A stretch of DNA of 64,000 nucleotides, taken from Polyangiaceae bacterium (lineage in GTDB: Bacteria; Myxococcota_A; Polyangia; Polyangiales; Polyangiaceae). Both the position numbers and the translations under genes were made by a program. The DNA is taken from contig JADJXL010000001.1 in assembly GCA_016715885.1 (NCBI GenBank), positions 618,501 to 682,500 on the forward strand, written 5' to 3'. Below are positions 17,763-26,795 of this stretch, one piece after another. The notes beneath the pieces are model-generated. The model saw only the letters and a list, made by a program, of their open reading frames with translations, did no database searches and was not told where the DNA came from. The first letter of the stretch is position 1. Each line of letters begins with the position of its first letter.

Positions 17763-17913
17763 ACCGAACGGCGATCGTGCACACCGTTGACAGCGTTTGG
17801 CCGCTCGCATAACCTCCGCCCCTTGGACCGTATCCTGGTTCGACCGCTTTTCCGGCAACCATCGGGAGGGCACACTGCACCTTCGGCGTTGCCTCGGTTC
17901 GTGGAGGTACCTC

Positions 17914-20277
17914 ATGCAAAGCTCTCGCTGGTTCCGAATCGTTCCCTTCGTGTCCGTCGTTACGACCCTCGCCCTTGCGAGCATTACCGGTTGCGGAAGC
18001 GAGCCCAGCACCTCGCCCAGCTCGACAGGCGCTGCTGGAGGTGACACGTCGGGCACCGGCGGCGGCGGCATGGGTGGCGGCGGTGCTGGCGGAATGGGTG
18101 GCGGCGGTGCTGGCGGATTGGGTGGCGGTGGTGCTGGCGGCACTGGCGGCATGGGTGGCGGTGGTGCTGGCGGAATGGGTGGCGGCGGTGCTGGCGGAAT
18201 GGGTGGCGGCATGAGTGGCGGGGAATTCCGCTTCGAATTGCCCGAGCGCTGGCCAGGGTTGCCAGGGAATTTGAGGCTGCTGAGTGACCTCAACGGCGAT
18301 GGACGCGTGGATGCTTACCTGAGCAGTCCGCACATCATGCAGAACCACGTCGTCTTTCGGTTCGCCATTGCGCAAATGGATGGCACGTTCAACCAAACGC
18401 ATGAAGTGGCGTTTTCGGGCACGTCGTCCGCGTCGATCAGTCACGTGGGCGACTTCAATGGCGATGGCCATGTCGATTTGTTCATTGCCGCGGGAATTCC
18501 CCGTTACCTGCTGCTCGGTCACGGCGATGGCGTCTTCGATGCCCCCGTGCCGGTCGACATACGTTGGGGCGCCTTTGGCGACATGAACGGCGATCAACGC
18601 GACGACGTCGTCGAGGTCGATACGTACAACAACGAGGTGCGTGTGCACCTTGCGCAGCCCGATGGCTCGTTCGTGCTGCATTCCAAACAAGTGCGCGATT
18701 TGGACCTGGCCGTGCTCGCGGATATCGATGGTGACGGAGACCGCGACGTCGTTGGCGTGAACTGGACCGGGGGCATTTATGTTCTCCCGAATGATGGTAC
18801 CGGCCAAATTGCTGCGTCCATCGAAATCGACGACGGATCGCAATGGACCTCCGTGACGACGATGGCCATCGCGGATTTCAACGCAGACGGTCGCGACGAC
18901 GTGGTTTTCGGCGTCAAGGATTTTTTGGGCGGCCTCGTCCTGGTCATGCTCGGTGAAGCCTCCGGGCAGCTCGTCCACGGCTCGCAATACCCCACGCGCT
19001 TGCCACAGGACCTCGACGTCGCCGACATGGATGGCGACGGCTACGACGACGTGGTGCTCGTGAGTCAGCCCATGGCAGTTACCTCCAATGATCTCGTTGA
19101 AATATTTTATGGCGATGGCCTCGGCGGCCTCGGGGATCGTCGCGGTTTCTGGAACACCCAGGGCTCGACCGTTTCGCATCTGAGGGACGTGGACGGTGAC
19201 GGGTTGACCGATGTCGTCCTTGCCGCGACGCATGTTGCGCTCAACAAAGGCAATCGCGAGCTGAAGGCGCCGCCGCTATCCGTCGTGTACGACGGGGAAG
19301 ACGGGGGCGACACGTTGAATTGGGTCGACTTCGATGGCGACGCGAAGCCCGAGTTCGTCATCGCGCAGAACAACGGTCCGCTCGAGAAATACGCATTCGA
19401 CGCGGGTTTGCGTCTCGGTGCGCCCGAGCTGTGCACGGGCGCCGGTACGGCGGCGGATCGCGTCGTGCGTGACGTGACCGGTGACGGCCATCCCGATGCG
19501 TACGTCGTTGCCAACGGCACGCTTCGGTTATGGCTTGGGGCTGGTGGTTGCACGTTCGGCAGTGAGCTCATGCCATTGCAAAACGCGTGGAACATGCAAT
19601 GGGTCGACCTCGATGGCGATGCATTGCTCGACGCGGTGTATGCGCCGAGCAAGCAAATCGAGGTTGCGCTGGCGACGGCGCCGGGCTCGTTCGGTCCGCC
19701 TGTCAACACGGCGAACACGACTCGGTGTTACGTTGCCCCTGCTGCGGACTTCAATGGCGATGCGACCGTCGATCTCGCGTGCTTCGACAACCTCACGCAG
19801 TCGCTCACCTTTTGGATGGCCGACGCCGGTCACCATTACAGTCAGGGTCAGCAATTCACTTGGAGCGTGAACGAAGAGTTGCGCAACCCGAAGGCGCTCG
19901 ACGTCGATGGCGATGGCGACCAGGACGTCCTCGGAGCGGTGGTGACCAACAGCGTGCGGCTCGAGGTCTTCCTCAACGACGGCACGGGCAACTTTACGCG
20001 CTCGACGTTGCTCGACAACATCGATGCGGTTGGCCACTACAGCGTTGGCGACTTCGACGCGGACGGGGCCATCGAGCTCGTGGTGCCGAACAACCAGAAG
20101 AAGACCGGCGTACACCGTTTCACCAGCGAGGGGACGGTCACGCATCTTTTCGATTACGAGGCGCCGCGCGGAATGGATCCGTACGACGTCGATCACGACG
20201 GCGACCTCGACCTCACGTACACGTATTCGTATAGCAATCGCATGGTCGTGGCGGTCGTGCGCAACCTGCGATTTTAG
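17914..20277 (+). CDS. FG-GAP/VCBS repeat lipoprotein
   Basis: A 787-residue secreted lipoprotein. The ATG at 17914 follows GTGGAGG and opens a signal peptide ending SITGC. About 60 residues of Gly/Met/Ala linker follow. The rest is a chain of calcium-binding FG-GAP/VCBS units, of which about 14 DxDGDGxxD-type loops can be read (DLNGDGRVDAY, DFNGDGHVDLF, DIDGDGDRDVV and so on). These repeats build beta-propellers, usually for adhesion or ligand binding. No enzyme domain is visible. The frame stays open upstream of 17914, but that part lacks signal-peptide character. Confidence 0.88.
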   Translation: MQSSRWFRIVPFVSVVTTLALASITGCGSEPSTSPSSTGAAGGDTSGTGGGGMGGGGAGGMGGGGAGGLGGGGAGGTGGMGGGGAGGMGGGGAGGMGGGMSGGEFRFELPERWPGLPGNLRLLSDLNGDGRVDAYLSSPHIMQNHVVFRFAIAQMDGTFNQTHEVAFSGTSSASISHVGDFNGDGHVDLFIAAGIPRYLLLGHGDGVFDAPVPVDIRWGAFGDMNGDQRDDVVEVDTYNNEVRVHLAQPDGSFVLHSKQVRDLDLAVLADIDGDGDRDVVGVNWTGGIYVLPNDGTGQIAASIEIDDGSQWTSVTTMAIADFNADGRDDVVFGVKDFLGGLVLVMLGEASGQLVHGSQYPTRLPQDLDVADMDGDGYDDVVLVSQPMAVTSNDLVEIFYGDGLGGLGDRRGFWNTQGSTVSHLRDVDGDGLTDVVLAATHVALNKGNRELKAPPLSVVYDGEDGGDTLNWVDFDGDAKPEFVIAQNNGPLEKYAFDAGLRLGAPELCTGAGTAADRVVRDVTGDGHPDAYVVANGTLRLWLGAGGCTFGSELMPLQNAWNMQWVDLDGDALLDAVYAPSKQIEVALATAPGSFGPPVNTANTTRCYVAPAADFNGDATVDLACFDNLTQSLTFWMADAGHHYSQGQQFTWSVNEELRNPKALDVDGDGDQDVLGAVVTNSVRLEVFLNDGTGNFTRSTLLDNIDAVGHYSVGDFDADGAIELVVPNNQKKTGVHRFTSEGTVTHLFDYEAPRGMDPYDVDHDGDLDLTYTYSYSNRMVVAVVRNLRF
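18055..18218 (+). repeat. In-frame Gly-rich coding repeat
   Basis: Inside the FG-GAP lipoprotein gene, short direct repeats built on GGTGGCGGCGGTGCTGGCGG encode the GGGGAGG(M/L) linker after the lipobox. The unit recurs about every 30 bases with small variations. Such arrays change length easily by slippage without breaking the frame. Confidence 0.8.
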
Positions 20278-20450
20278 TGTCGAGCGTTGCGTGGGGTAGG
20301 GCGGCGGCAAGTGGAGAAGCGTCCAGCCGCCGTCTGCCGGGGGCGTGAGAGGGGACGAGCCAACTCTACGAAGAACTTGCCCTTGCGTTGCCCTTCGGGT
20401 AGCGTGCCCGTGCCGCGGCGCGATTGTTGCCAGACGGTCCGGATCCACGC

Positions 20451-21856
20451 ATGTTGTTTCGAGTTCAAAATCTCGGCCCTCTTCGCGAAGCGGAAGTCGA
20501 CTTGTCCAAGGACATCATCGTCTTGGCGGGGCCGAACAATTCAGGAAAAACGTATTTGGCGTGGAGCGTGTACGGACTGCACCGCATGCGTCCGCAGCCG
20601 CAAGTGGACTTGACCCGCTGGGTGAAGCAGCTTATCGAGTCACCGGACCATTCGATTGACATTGCGGAGTTTTTCGCCGCCGAAAATGACAAGATCATCG
20701 CGAGCATCACGAAGCAGTATCAAGGGAAGTTGCACCTTTGTTTTGCCGCAGATGAAAGTCGGTTCGCTGGCGCGAGCATCGGCATTTACGGGGTAACGTC
20801 GGAGGAAATTCTCCGCATCGCGGCGACCGGGATGCTCGCGGATGGTCGCAGTCTCACCCTGGATGTGCACGACCGGCGGCTATACTGGGTTCTCGAACCG
20901 AGCTATCGTGAAATCGATGCCAAGGCAATCCTGCAGAAAGGATTTCGCACGCCTGAAGCGCAGGCCGTCACGACCACGATGGTTGCGGCTATGTCCGTGA
21001 AAGAGCGGGCGATAGCCGCGAAGCAAAATTTCATTCATCTAGCTGGCCCTAGGCCCTAAACCTTTTCTGAGAGTGCACCCTCTTCCCCGCCGAACGCATT
21101 GCCGTCAACATCTTCGCCAAAGAACTCGCTCTGGAACGCACCAAGCTCGTCGACGAAATGGTCGACGCGGACATCGATGGACGCATCAAGGATCCGCTCG
21201 AGTTGATACGGCGCAAAGCCGGCAGATACCCATGGCCCATTCGCGACAGTCTCCGAACTGCCAATGACCTCGCCAATTTGAAAAGGCAAAAGAGCCCGTT
21301 CGCTGATCTCGCTGACGAACTCGAATCGAGCGTCCTTCACGGAACCATCAGCGTTGCCGATACGGGTGAATTGCGGTTTGCCCCAAATGACAACAAGGAC
21401 GCGCAGCTCGAAATGCACCTGACCGCCTCGGTCGTGAAATCCTTGTCGAGCGTCGTCTTTTACTTCCGCCACCTCGCCAATCCGCGCGACTTCATCATCA
21501 TCGACGAGCCCGAGCTGAATCTGCACCCGGACAACCAGCGCATCATCACTCGCATTCTCGCCAAAGCCGCGCGGCGCGGAATCAAAATCATGATGAGCAC
21601 CCACAGCGACTACGTCCTGCGCGAGCTCAATCACCTCATCATGCTCAGCAAATTGCCCGAAGACGAAGCCAAAGACATGGGCTATGATCCCATGTGGGCC
21701 ATTGCGCCGGATCGCATCGGCGTCTACCTCTTCGACGAGCACACCGCCAAACCCGTTCCCATCGAAGAAACCGGCTTCTCCATCAAAACCATCGATGACG
21801 TCGTCGACCGGCTCAATGCCGACGAACAGCGCCTTTACGCTCGGCTCTTGGGGTAA
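20451..21856 (+). pseudogene. AAA/ABC-type ATPase, reading frame split near 21.05 kb
   Basis: Two adjacent segments in different frames make up one ATPase of about 465 residues. The first (20451-21059) has the Walker A motif GPNNSGKT and ends at TAA. The second (usable ATG at 21158, frame recognisable from about 21073 as LFPAERIAVNIFAKELALER) has Walker B FIIIDEPELNLHP and the H-loop MSTHSDYVLRELN. This is the SMC/OLD-like ATPase layout common in phage-defence modules. All three frames carry stops between 21035 and 21075, so more than one base change is involved, unlike the simple homopolymer shifts elsewhere. As written no single product has both ATP-binding halves. It sits 15 bp before a putative nuclease gene. 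Confidence 0.75.
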
Positions 21857-21871
21857 TCAGGTTCGGCGCAC

Positions 21872-22486
21872 ATGATGACGCTTCTGCAAGCCATCAGTGA
21901 CATCTTACGCCCGAACCTCATCGAGCGTGGTCCGCTGTTGCTCGAAGAAACCGACGCGAAAAGCACATGCAAGGCGATTACCTTGCACAAGAGCGGGCAA
22001 GCCTTCATGGTCCGACCGGATCGATCTGCCGGCGGCATCTGCCCTCGCGTCGATTGCAGTCGCTCGCTTTCCGCACCTGATCGGCTCTTTCCGCTCTTTC
22101 GCGTCGACTTGCCCGACATCGGCGCCATGTGCGACTACATCGTTTTCTGTCACGACCTCACCCGAGATGAAAACCGGCTGTTCATCCTGCACTGCGAGAT
22201 GAAGTCGACCAGTCCCCAGGGGTCACGAAAGCAGATCGAGAATGGTAAATTGCTCGCCGACTACATCGTGACCATGGCGAAACATCACCGGCCGATGCAT
22301 GCACTCTCGACCGTCGAGCACCGTGGTTTGGTCTTCTGCAACAAACCGGGCTTGTATGTGCCCAAAGGCAACCTTCAAGAGAAACGCTGTCGATACACGC
22401 CGCCCTTCGCCGGCGGGTTGTCCGATCTGAAGTTTGCCTATTATCCCGCAGGTAAAGAATACCCCCTGAGCCACTTTTGCGTGTAG
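21872..22486 (+). CDS. Putative PD-(D/E)xK-type protein, partner of split ATPase
   Basis: A 204-residue protein from no named family I recognise. Residues 88-121 show Asp88, then Glu109-x-Lys111 on a hydrophobic strand (FILHCEMKS), then Gln121 on a following helix. This is the D...ExK...Q arrangement of PD-(D/E)xK nucleases. Several Cys and His residues (CPRVDC, FCHD) could add a structural metal site. It begins 15 bp after the ATPase stop in the same direction, so they form a two-gene unit of the ATPase-plus-nuclease kind. No strong ribosome site is seen before the paired ATGs at 21872/21875. The nuclease call is pattern-based. Confidence 0.55.
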   Translation: MMTLLQAISDILRPNLIERGPLLLEETDAKSTCKAITLHKSGQAFMVRPDRSAGGICPRVDCSRSLSAPDRLFPLFRVDLPDIGAMCDYIVFCHDLTRDENRLFILHCEMKSTSPQGSRKQIENGKLLADYIVTMAKHHRPMHALSTVEHRGLVFCNKPGLYVPKGNLQEKRCRYTPPFAGGLSDLKFAYYPAGKEYPLSHFCV

Positions 22487-22498
22487 CTGCAGGGCCCG

Positions 22499-23860
22499 CT
22501 AAAGCCCCACCACCATCACCGGCACGTTCTGCGTCATCGCCATCCCATTGCCAAGCTGACCCGATGTGCCATTGCCCCAGCAATACACCTGTCCATCGTT
22601 GCTCACCGCGCACGTGTGGTGCGTCCCCGCGCCTAGCGCCGCGATGCTACCAAGACCCGATACCGCTCCAGGCGCGCTCTTATCATTGAGCGTGCCGTCT
22701 CCCAATTGCGCATTCGCGTTCTGCCCCCAGCAACGCACGCTCCCGTCCATGCGCACCGCGCAATTGTGCCGCACCCCCGCAACGAGCTGCTTCACATTGT
22801 CCAGCCCAATCACGTCGACCGGCGTCGAGCTGTCCACATTCGTCGCATTGCCGAGCTGTCCGTGATCATTGCGACCCCAACAAACGACGTTGCCATTGCC
22901 CAGCAATGCACACGAATGCTGAAGCCCCACCGCCACAGCCTTGGCATTCACGATGCCGCTCACCGACGTGGGCGCCGTCCTTTGTGTCTTCGTGCCGTCT
23001 CCAACCTCGCCATATTGATTGCGCCCCCAACACTTCGCCGTTCCATCCAGCATCGCCGCGCACGTATGAACCCCGCCCGTCGATATCGACGTCGCGCCAA
23101 TCAAACCCATCACCGCAACAGCCGCGCTCTTGTCCACCGTCGTGCCATCCCCGAGCTGACCATACGCATTCGAACCCCAACAGCGAACCGTCCCGTCGCT
23201 GCGCAATGCACACGAATGGCTCGAACCTCCATCGATCGCAATGGCCATGTCGAGGCCAATCACGTCTTTCGCCACATTCGAATTGCTCTTGCTACCATCC
23301 CCGAGCTGCCCGTCCGTGTTCCTGCCCCAGCACTTTGCTCCGCCATCAACGATGACACAAGAATGGAAATAGCCCCCTGCAGCCGCTTGCGCATTGGCGA
23401 TTGACGTCACGTCGACCGGAGCAAGCGAATTGGTATTGTTCCCATTGCCGAGCTGACCGTCGTCATTCGCGCCCCAGCACCGCACATTGCCATTCGGCAC
23501 CATCGCCACGCAGCTATGATCCCACCCGAGCGCTAGCGACGACGACGCCATCGAACCCCCGCCACCCGCGCCGCCTCCTCCCATGCCACCACTCCCGCCA
23601 GCGCCGCCACTTCCGCCAGCGCCGCCACCTCCGCCAGCGCCGCCACTTCCGCCAGCGCCGCCACTTCCGCCAGCGCCGCCGCCGCCCATGCCAGCCACGC
23701 CGCCAGCGCCTCCGCCAGCTTCGCCACCGGCACCACCGCCGCTCGAGCTGCTCGTCGAACTGCTCGTTGCAGGCTTCGGGTCATCGCTGCACGCGACGCT
23801 CGACAAAGCGGCTTGCGCAACGAACGTCAAGATGGCTGCGCGGCAAATCGAATACCTCAT
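22499..23860 (-). CDS. RCC1-repeat lipoprotein (seven-bladed propeller)
   Basis: A 453-residue secreted lipoprotein. The ATG at 23860 has AAGGAG about 7 bases upstream and starts a signal peptide ending LSSVAC. A Ser run and a Gly/Ala/Met linker follow. Seven RCC1-type units are then visible, each with a CWG(x)NxxGQLG(D/N)G core and a HxCA/HSC strand, enough for one complete seven-bladed propeller. Such bacterial proteins are surface-bound and thought to bind ligands; no specific partner is evident. It converges with the putative nuclease gene (12-bp gap). The frame extends upstream to 24070 but overlaps the next gene and lacks signal character. Confidence 0.88.
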   Translation of the reverse strand: MRYSICRAAILTFVAQAALSSVACSDDPKPATSSSTSSSSGGGAGGEAGGGAGGVAGMGGGGAGGSGGAGGSGGAGGGGGAGGSGGAGGSGGMGGGGAGGGGSMASSSLALGWDHSCVAMVPNGNVRCWGANDDGQLGNGNNTNSLAPVDVTSIANAQAAAGGYFHSCVIVDGGAKCWGRNTDGQLGDGSKSNSNVAKDVIGLDMAIAIDGGSSHSCALRSDGTVRCWGSNAYGQLGDGTTVDKSAAVAVMGLIGATSISTGGVHTCAAMLDGTAKCWGRNQYGEVGDGTKTQRTAPTSVSGIVNAKAVAVGLQHSCALLGNGNVVCWGRNDHGQLGNATNVDSSTPVDVIGLDNVKQLVAGVRHNCAVRMDGSVRCWGQNANAQLGDGTLNDKSAPGAVSGLGSIAALGAGTHHTCAVSNDGQVYCWGNGTSGQLGNGMAMTQNVPVMVVGL

Positions 23861-24017
23861 GGACACGGCTCCTTTTTGCCCAGGATACCAAAGGAAGTCG
23901 ACGCTCGATGCAAGCACAAAGCGTACGCTCAAAGCGCGAGCTGGAGCAGCCACCACGGACGCGGATGCAGATGCAGCGGCCGCTGGAGACACGAGCCGTC
24001 GCACCACGCTTTCGCCT

Positions 24018-24641
24018 TCACTGTGCGGCTTTGACGTCCACTTCGGCCCAGAGAGCCCCGCGCAAATCACCCAATGAATACCCCGTCGCCTGATCGCCTG
24101 GATATTTTTCAGCGAGAATCGCCTTTACATCGGTCTGGATGGACGCCGGATCTCCGTGGCACCCCAAGCAGGGCGCTTCGATTTCGATCGGCTTGATGAA
24201 TCGCGCCACGCGCCCCTGGGGCGTATCGACGACCTGGCTCATGACGGCGACACCTTGGGCTTTACGTTCGCCTTGGGTTTTCAGCCAATCGGCGACCCAA
24301 GACGGAGGCGCGTTTTTCGAATTGCGTAATCGATTCGATGACCGTCCCACGCGCGCGCCCGTCTCTTCTCGCACCTTGCGCGCAATGTCTTGGGCCTCGA
24401 CCGAGCAAACCTCGACACCTTCCTTGAAACCGCCCCGAGTCATCGTCTCCATCAACCGCGTCCGTGTCGCTCCACCGAGCTTGCTCGCGGCCGCCTTCGC
24501 ATTGTCGAGCGCGGCCTGATCCGCAGGCGCGTTCACGACAGGCGCGCTCGCAGCAGGAGCGCTTTCGCTGCTCTTTTCGGACTTCGCGCACGCTATCGCG
24601 AAGGTGCACGGCAACATGACGAAAAACAACAAGATACGCAT
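24018..24641 (-). CDS. DUF3365 (Tll0287-like) heme-sensor-type lipoprotein
   Basis: A 207-residue lipoprotein: MRILLFFVMLPCTFAIAC carries the signal and lipobox. The mature protein is a DUF3365 domain, a PAS-like fold that binds c-type heme in the cyanobacterial protein Tll0287. The diagnostic CLGCHGDP motif (CxxCH) is present at about residue 160, and FKEGVEVCS earlier in the protein is also typical of the family. It is probably a periplasmic or outer-surface redox or gas sensor domain without its own output domain. The start at 24641 was chosen for the signal peptide. It is divergent from the lectin-like gene. Confidence 0.82.
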   Translation of the reverse strand: MRILLFFVMLPCTFAIACAKSEKSSESAPAASAPVVNAPADQAALDNAKAAASKLGGATRTRLMETMTRGGFKEGVEVCSVEAQDIARKVREETGARVGRSSNRLRNSKNAPPSWVADWLKTQGERKAQGVAVMSQVVDTPQGRVARFIKPIEIEAPCLGCHGDPASIQTDVKAILAEKYPGDQATGYSLGDLRGALWAEVDVKAAQ

Positions 24642-24965
24642 GCATGCCGAACATGCCCCAATCGGTCCACGAGAGCCAGCAACATCTTTGGCGCCGCAAA
24701 CACGGACCCCGATGGAGCCCCCCGCCTTCAGATGGAGGCCCCAACCTCCATCATGCCGAGGCACTCGACGCCGCGGCCAGACGCGGAAATCCGCGTGTTT
24801 CCGCGCAAAACCACGCAATGCCGCCGCGGGCAGGGCCGCTCGCGATAGCGGCACGGCCGTTGCACTCCACGCTGCCCGTCAGCCTGGCGCCGCAGGCCGG
24901 CACTTGCTCGACAGGAAACCTCGTCGAGCGACCCCTCAACAATCCAGATCCAGGGAGCACGACCG
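24642..24965. promoter_or_regulatory. Divergent intergenic region with two perfect hairpins
   Basis: This 324-bp gap separates two divergently transcribed lipoprotein genes and must hold both promoters; no clear -35/-10 pairs could be read. Two perfect inverted repeats stand out. One is GATGGAGG-6 bp-CCTCCATC (24731-24752), preceded about 18 bp earlier by a second GATGGAG. The other is CGCGGA-AA-TCCGCG (24782-24795). Neither is followed by a T-run, so operator or mRNA-structure roles are more likely than termination. No gene is seen here. Confidence 0.4.
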
Positions 24966-26351
24966 ATGAGAACCCGATCCCAATCCCCGCTCGCCCTTCG
25001 CCTCCTCCAAAGCCTCGCCAGCATCACCATCGCGGCGTCGATGGCCGCCTGCGCCGCGGAACCACAGGATCAACTCCTCGACGACAGCCAGAACAATATC
25101 GCCTCCACCAGCCAAGCCGTGCAGTCCCTGGCCGAAGCTCTGAGCTGTGTCGAGAGCTACGCCATGTCCAATACTTGCGACTGGAGCCATTGGACCGAGA
25201 TGTACCTCACCTGCAGCACCCACGCCTTCGGCGCAATGGATGACGACGACTACCTGCTCGACATCGTCCATTCCGGCGAATGCACCGCGGCCAATTGGCC
25301 CGCGTATTCGGCCATCATCGAATACCGCGATTCAGCGCCGCAAACCGTGACCGAGTCTCTGGATTGCGTGTCCCAATTCGTATCGCTCAATGACTGCGAT
25401 TGGAGCCACTGGACCGAGATGTATCTCACCTGCGACACCTCCGCTTTCAGCGCGATGCACGACGACGACTACCTGCTCGATATCGTCCATTCCGGCGAAT
25501 GCACCGCGGCCAACTGGCCCCAGATCTCGGCCCTCATCGACTACCGCGACGCGCCGCCTCTCTTCGTCGACGGAATGGTCTCCAATGTGAACGAGAACGT
25601 CACCACCGTGAATTTCTCGAGCAGCTTTGCCGCGACGCCCGCCGTATTCGCCGCAATGCAGACCTTCAACGGGTCCGATCCTGCCGACACGAGGCTCGGT
25701 CCCGTCGGCACATCGAGCTTTGGCGTGTTCGTTCAAGAGGAACAATCCCGAGACGCCGAGGTCGCGCACGCTGCTGAAGCCATCGGTTTCATGGCGCTCG
25801 AGCCCGGAGCCATCATTGACGAAAATGGATACACCATCGGCGAAGTCGGCACGTTGAGCCTTACCCAGGACGACGCGGGTGCATGGTTTACGCTGAACGG
25901 CTACCTGGGCAACTACACGTCCCCGGTCGTCATCATGATGACCAACAGCGTAAACGGCAGCCATGCCGGCCACATCCGTCTGAAGAACGTCACCAGCAGT
26001 TCCTTCTCGTACCAGCTCGAAGAGTGGGACTACCTGGACGGCACCCATGGGACAGAAATGGTCGCGTACATGATCGTGGAAGCCGGATCCCACCGTCTCC
26101 CGAATGGTGCATTGCTTCAGGCCACGACGCGAACGATCGACCATGTCATGCAATCGGTCTCGTTTCCGGCGAGCCATAGCGCGACACCGGTGGTGTTGAG
26201 CCAGACGCAGACGGTCAATGGCCCGGCGTCGGTGGTGACGCGCCAGCAGAGCGTCTCGACGAGCAGCGTCAACGTGCGCGTGCAGGAGCAAGAGGCGGAC
26301 GACGGCACGCACTACGGGGAGACCGTCGCGGTGGTCAGCTACGGCAACTGA
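24966..26351 (+). CDS. Secreted lipoprotein with duplicated Cys module and lectin-like beta repeats
   Basis: A 461-residue lipoprotein (signal ending SMAAC). Residues about 55-190 are two copies of a 68-residue unit sharing CDWSHWTEMYLTC, DDDYLLDIVHSGECTAANWP and YRD; their nucleotide sequences are also close. The rest (about 195-461) is three units of about 90 residues with the pattern F(S/P)ASxxATPVVxxxxQTxNG...VxVQEQE(x)D...H..E, resembling H-type-lectin-like beta sandwiches. The product is probably an extracellular carbohydrate-binding or adhesion factor, inferred from fold style only. The start lies a few bases after a purine-rich stretch (CAGGGAGCACGACCG). Confidence 0.75.
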   Translation: MRTRSQSPLALRLLQSLASITIAASMAACAAEPQDQLLDDSQNNIASTSQAVQSLAEALSCVESYAMSNTCDWSHWTEMYLTCSTHAFGAMDDDDYLLDIVHSGECTAANWPAYSAIIEYRDSAPQTVTESLDCVSQFVSLNDCDWSHWTEMYLTCDTSAFSAMHDDDYLLDIVHSGECTAANWPQISALIDYRDAPPLFVDGMVSNVNENVTTVNFSSSFAATPAVFAAMQTFNGSDPADTRLGPVGTSSFGVFVQEEQSRDAEVAHAAEAIGFMALEPGAIIDENGYTIGEVGTLSLTQDDAGAWFTLNGYLGNYTSPVVIMMTNSVNGSHAGHIRLKNVTSSSFSYQLEEWDYLDGTHGTEMVAYMIVEAGSHRLPNGALLQATTRTIDHVMQSVSFPASHSATPVVLSQTQTVNGPASVVTRQQSVSTSSVNVRVQEQEADDGTHYGETVAVVSYGN

Positions 26352-26395
26352 CGACGAGGGCGAACGCAGGAGATTGAAACACGTCGTCCACAGCC

Positions 26396-26740
26396 ATCCC
26401 CGCATGCTGCGCTCGTCGCCGAACATCCTCCCAAGGCATCCCCGCATGCAGAGGTCGTCGCCGACGACCCTTCGCGCTCGTTCCCGCATGCAGAGGTCGT
26501 CGCCGACGACCCGTCGCGCTCATCCCCGCATGCAGAGGTCGTCGCCGACGACCCTTCGCGCTCATCCCCGCATGCAGAGGTCGTCGCCGACGACCCTTCG
26601 CGCTCATCCCCGCATGCAGGGAACGTCGCCGACGACCCTTCGCGCACGTCCCCGCATGCGGGGAAGCTTTTCAACGACCGTTTGCACACGTCCCTGCGTG
26701 CAGGGATCCGCTGGCAACGCGCCTCGATGCACGTCCCTGA
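26396..26740. repeat. 42-bp tandem repeat array containing palindromes
   Basis: About eight copies of a 42-bp unit follow each other without spacers; the core GCATGC recurs at 26402, 26444, 26486, 26528, 26570, 26612 and 26654, with a degenerate eighth copy (GCGTGC) at 26696. Most units contain the perfect palindrome GTCGTCG-C-CGACGAC, and the last ones become CCCCGCATGCGGGG and CCCTGCGTGCAGGG hairpins. The first and last copies are degenerate. The period equals 14 codons, so all frames stay open on both strands, but no translation has gene character. It lies between two lipoprotein genes. Function unknown: protein-binding array, hairpin-rich terminator or repeat relic. Confidence 0.8.
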
Positions 26741-26795
26741 TCACCCGGCGGACGAATGTTGAGCCGATTCTGGCGAGCTCGAGGTCTCCATCCGC

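Noticed and set aside
26396..26740. Possible CRISPR array (CCCCGCATGCGGGG resembles type I-E repeat hairpins)
   Set aside because: Period is 42 bp, the sequence between the GCATGC cores is conserved rather than unique, and no cas gene is near.
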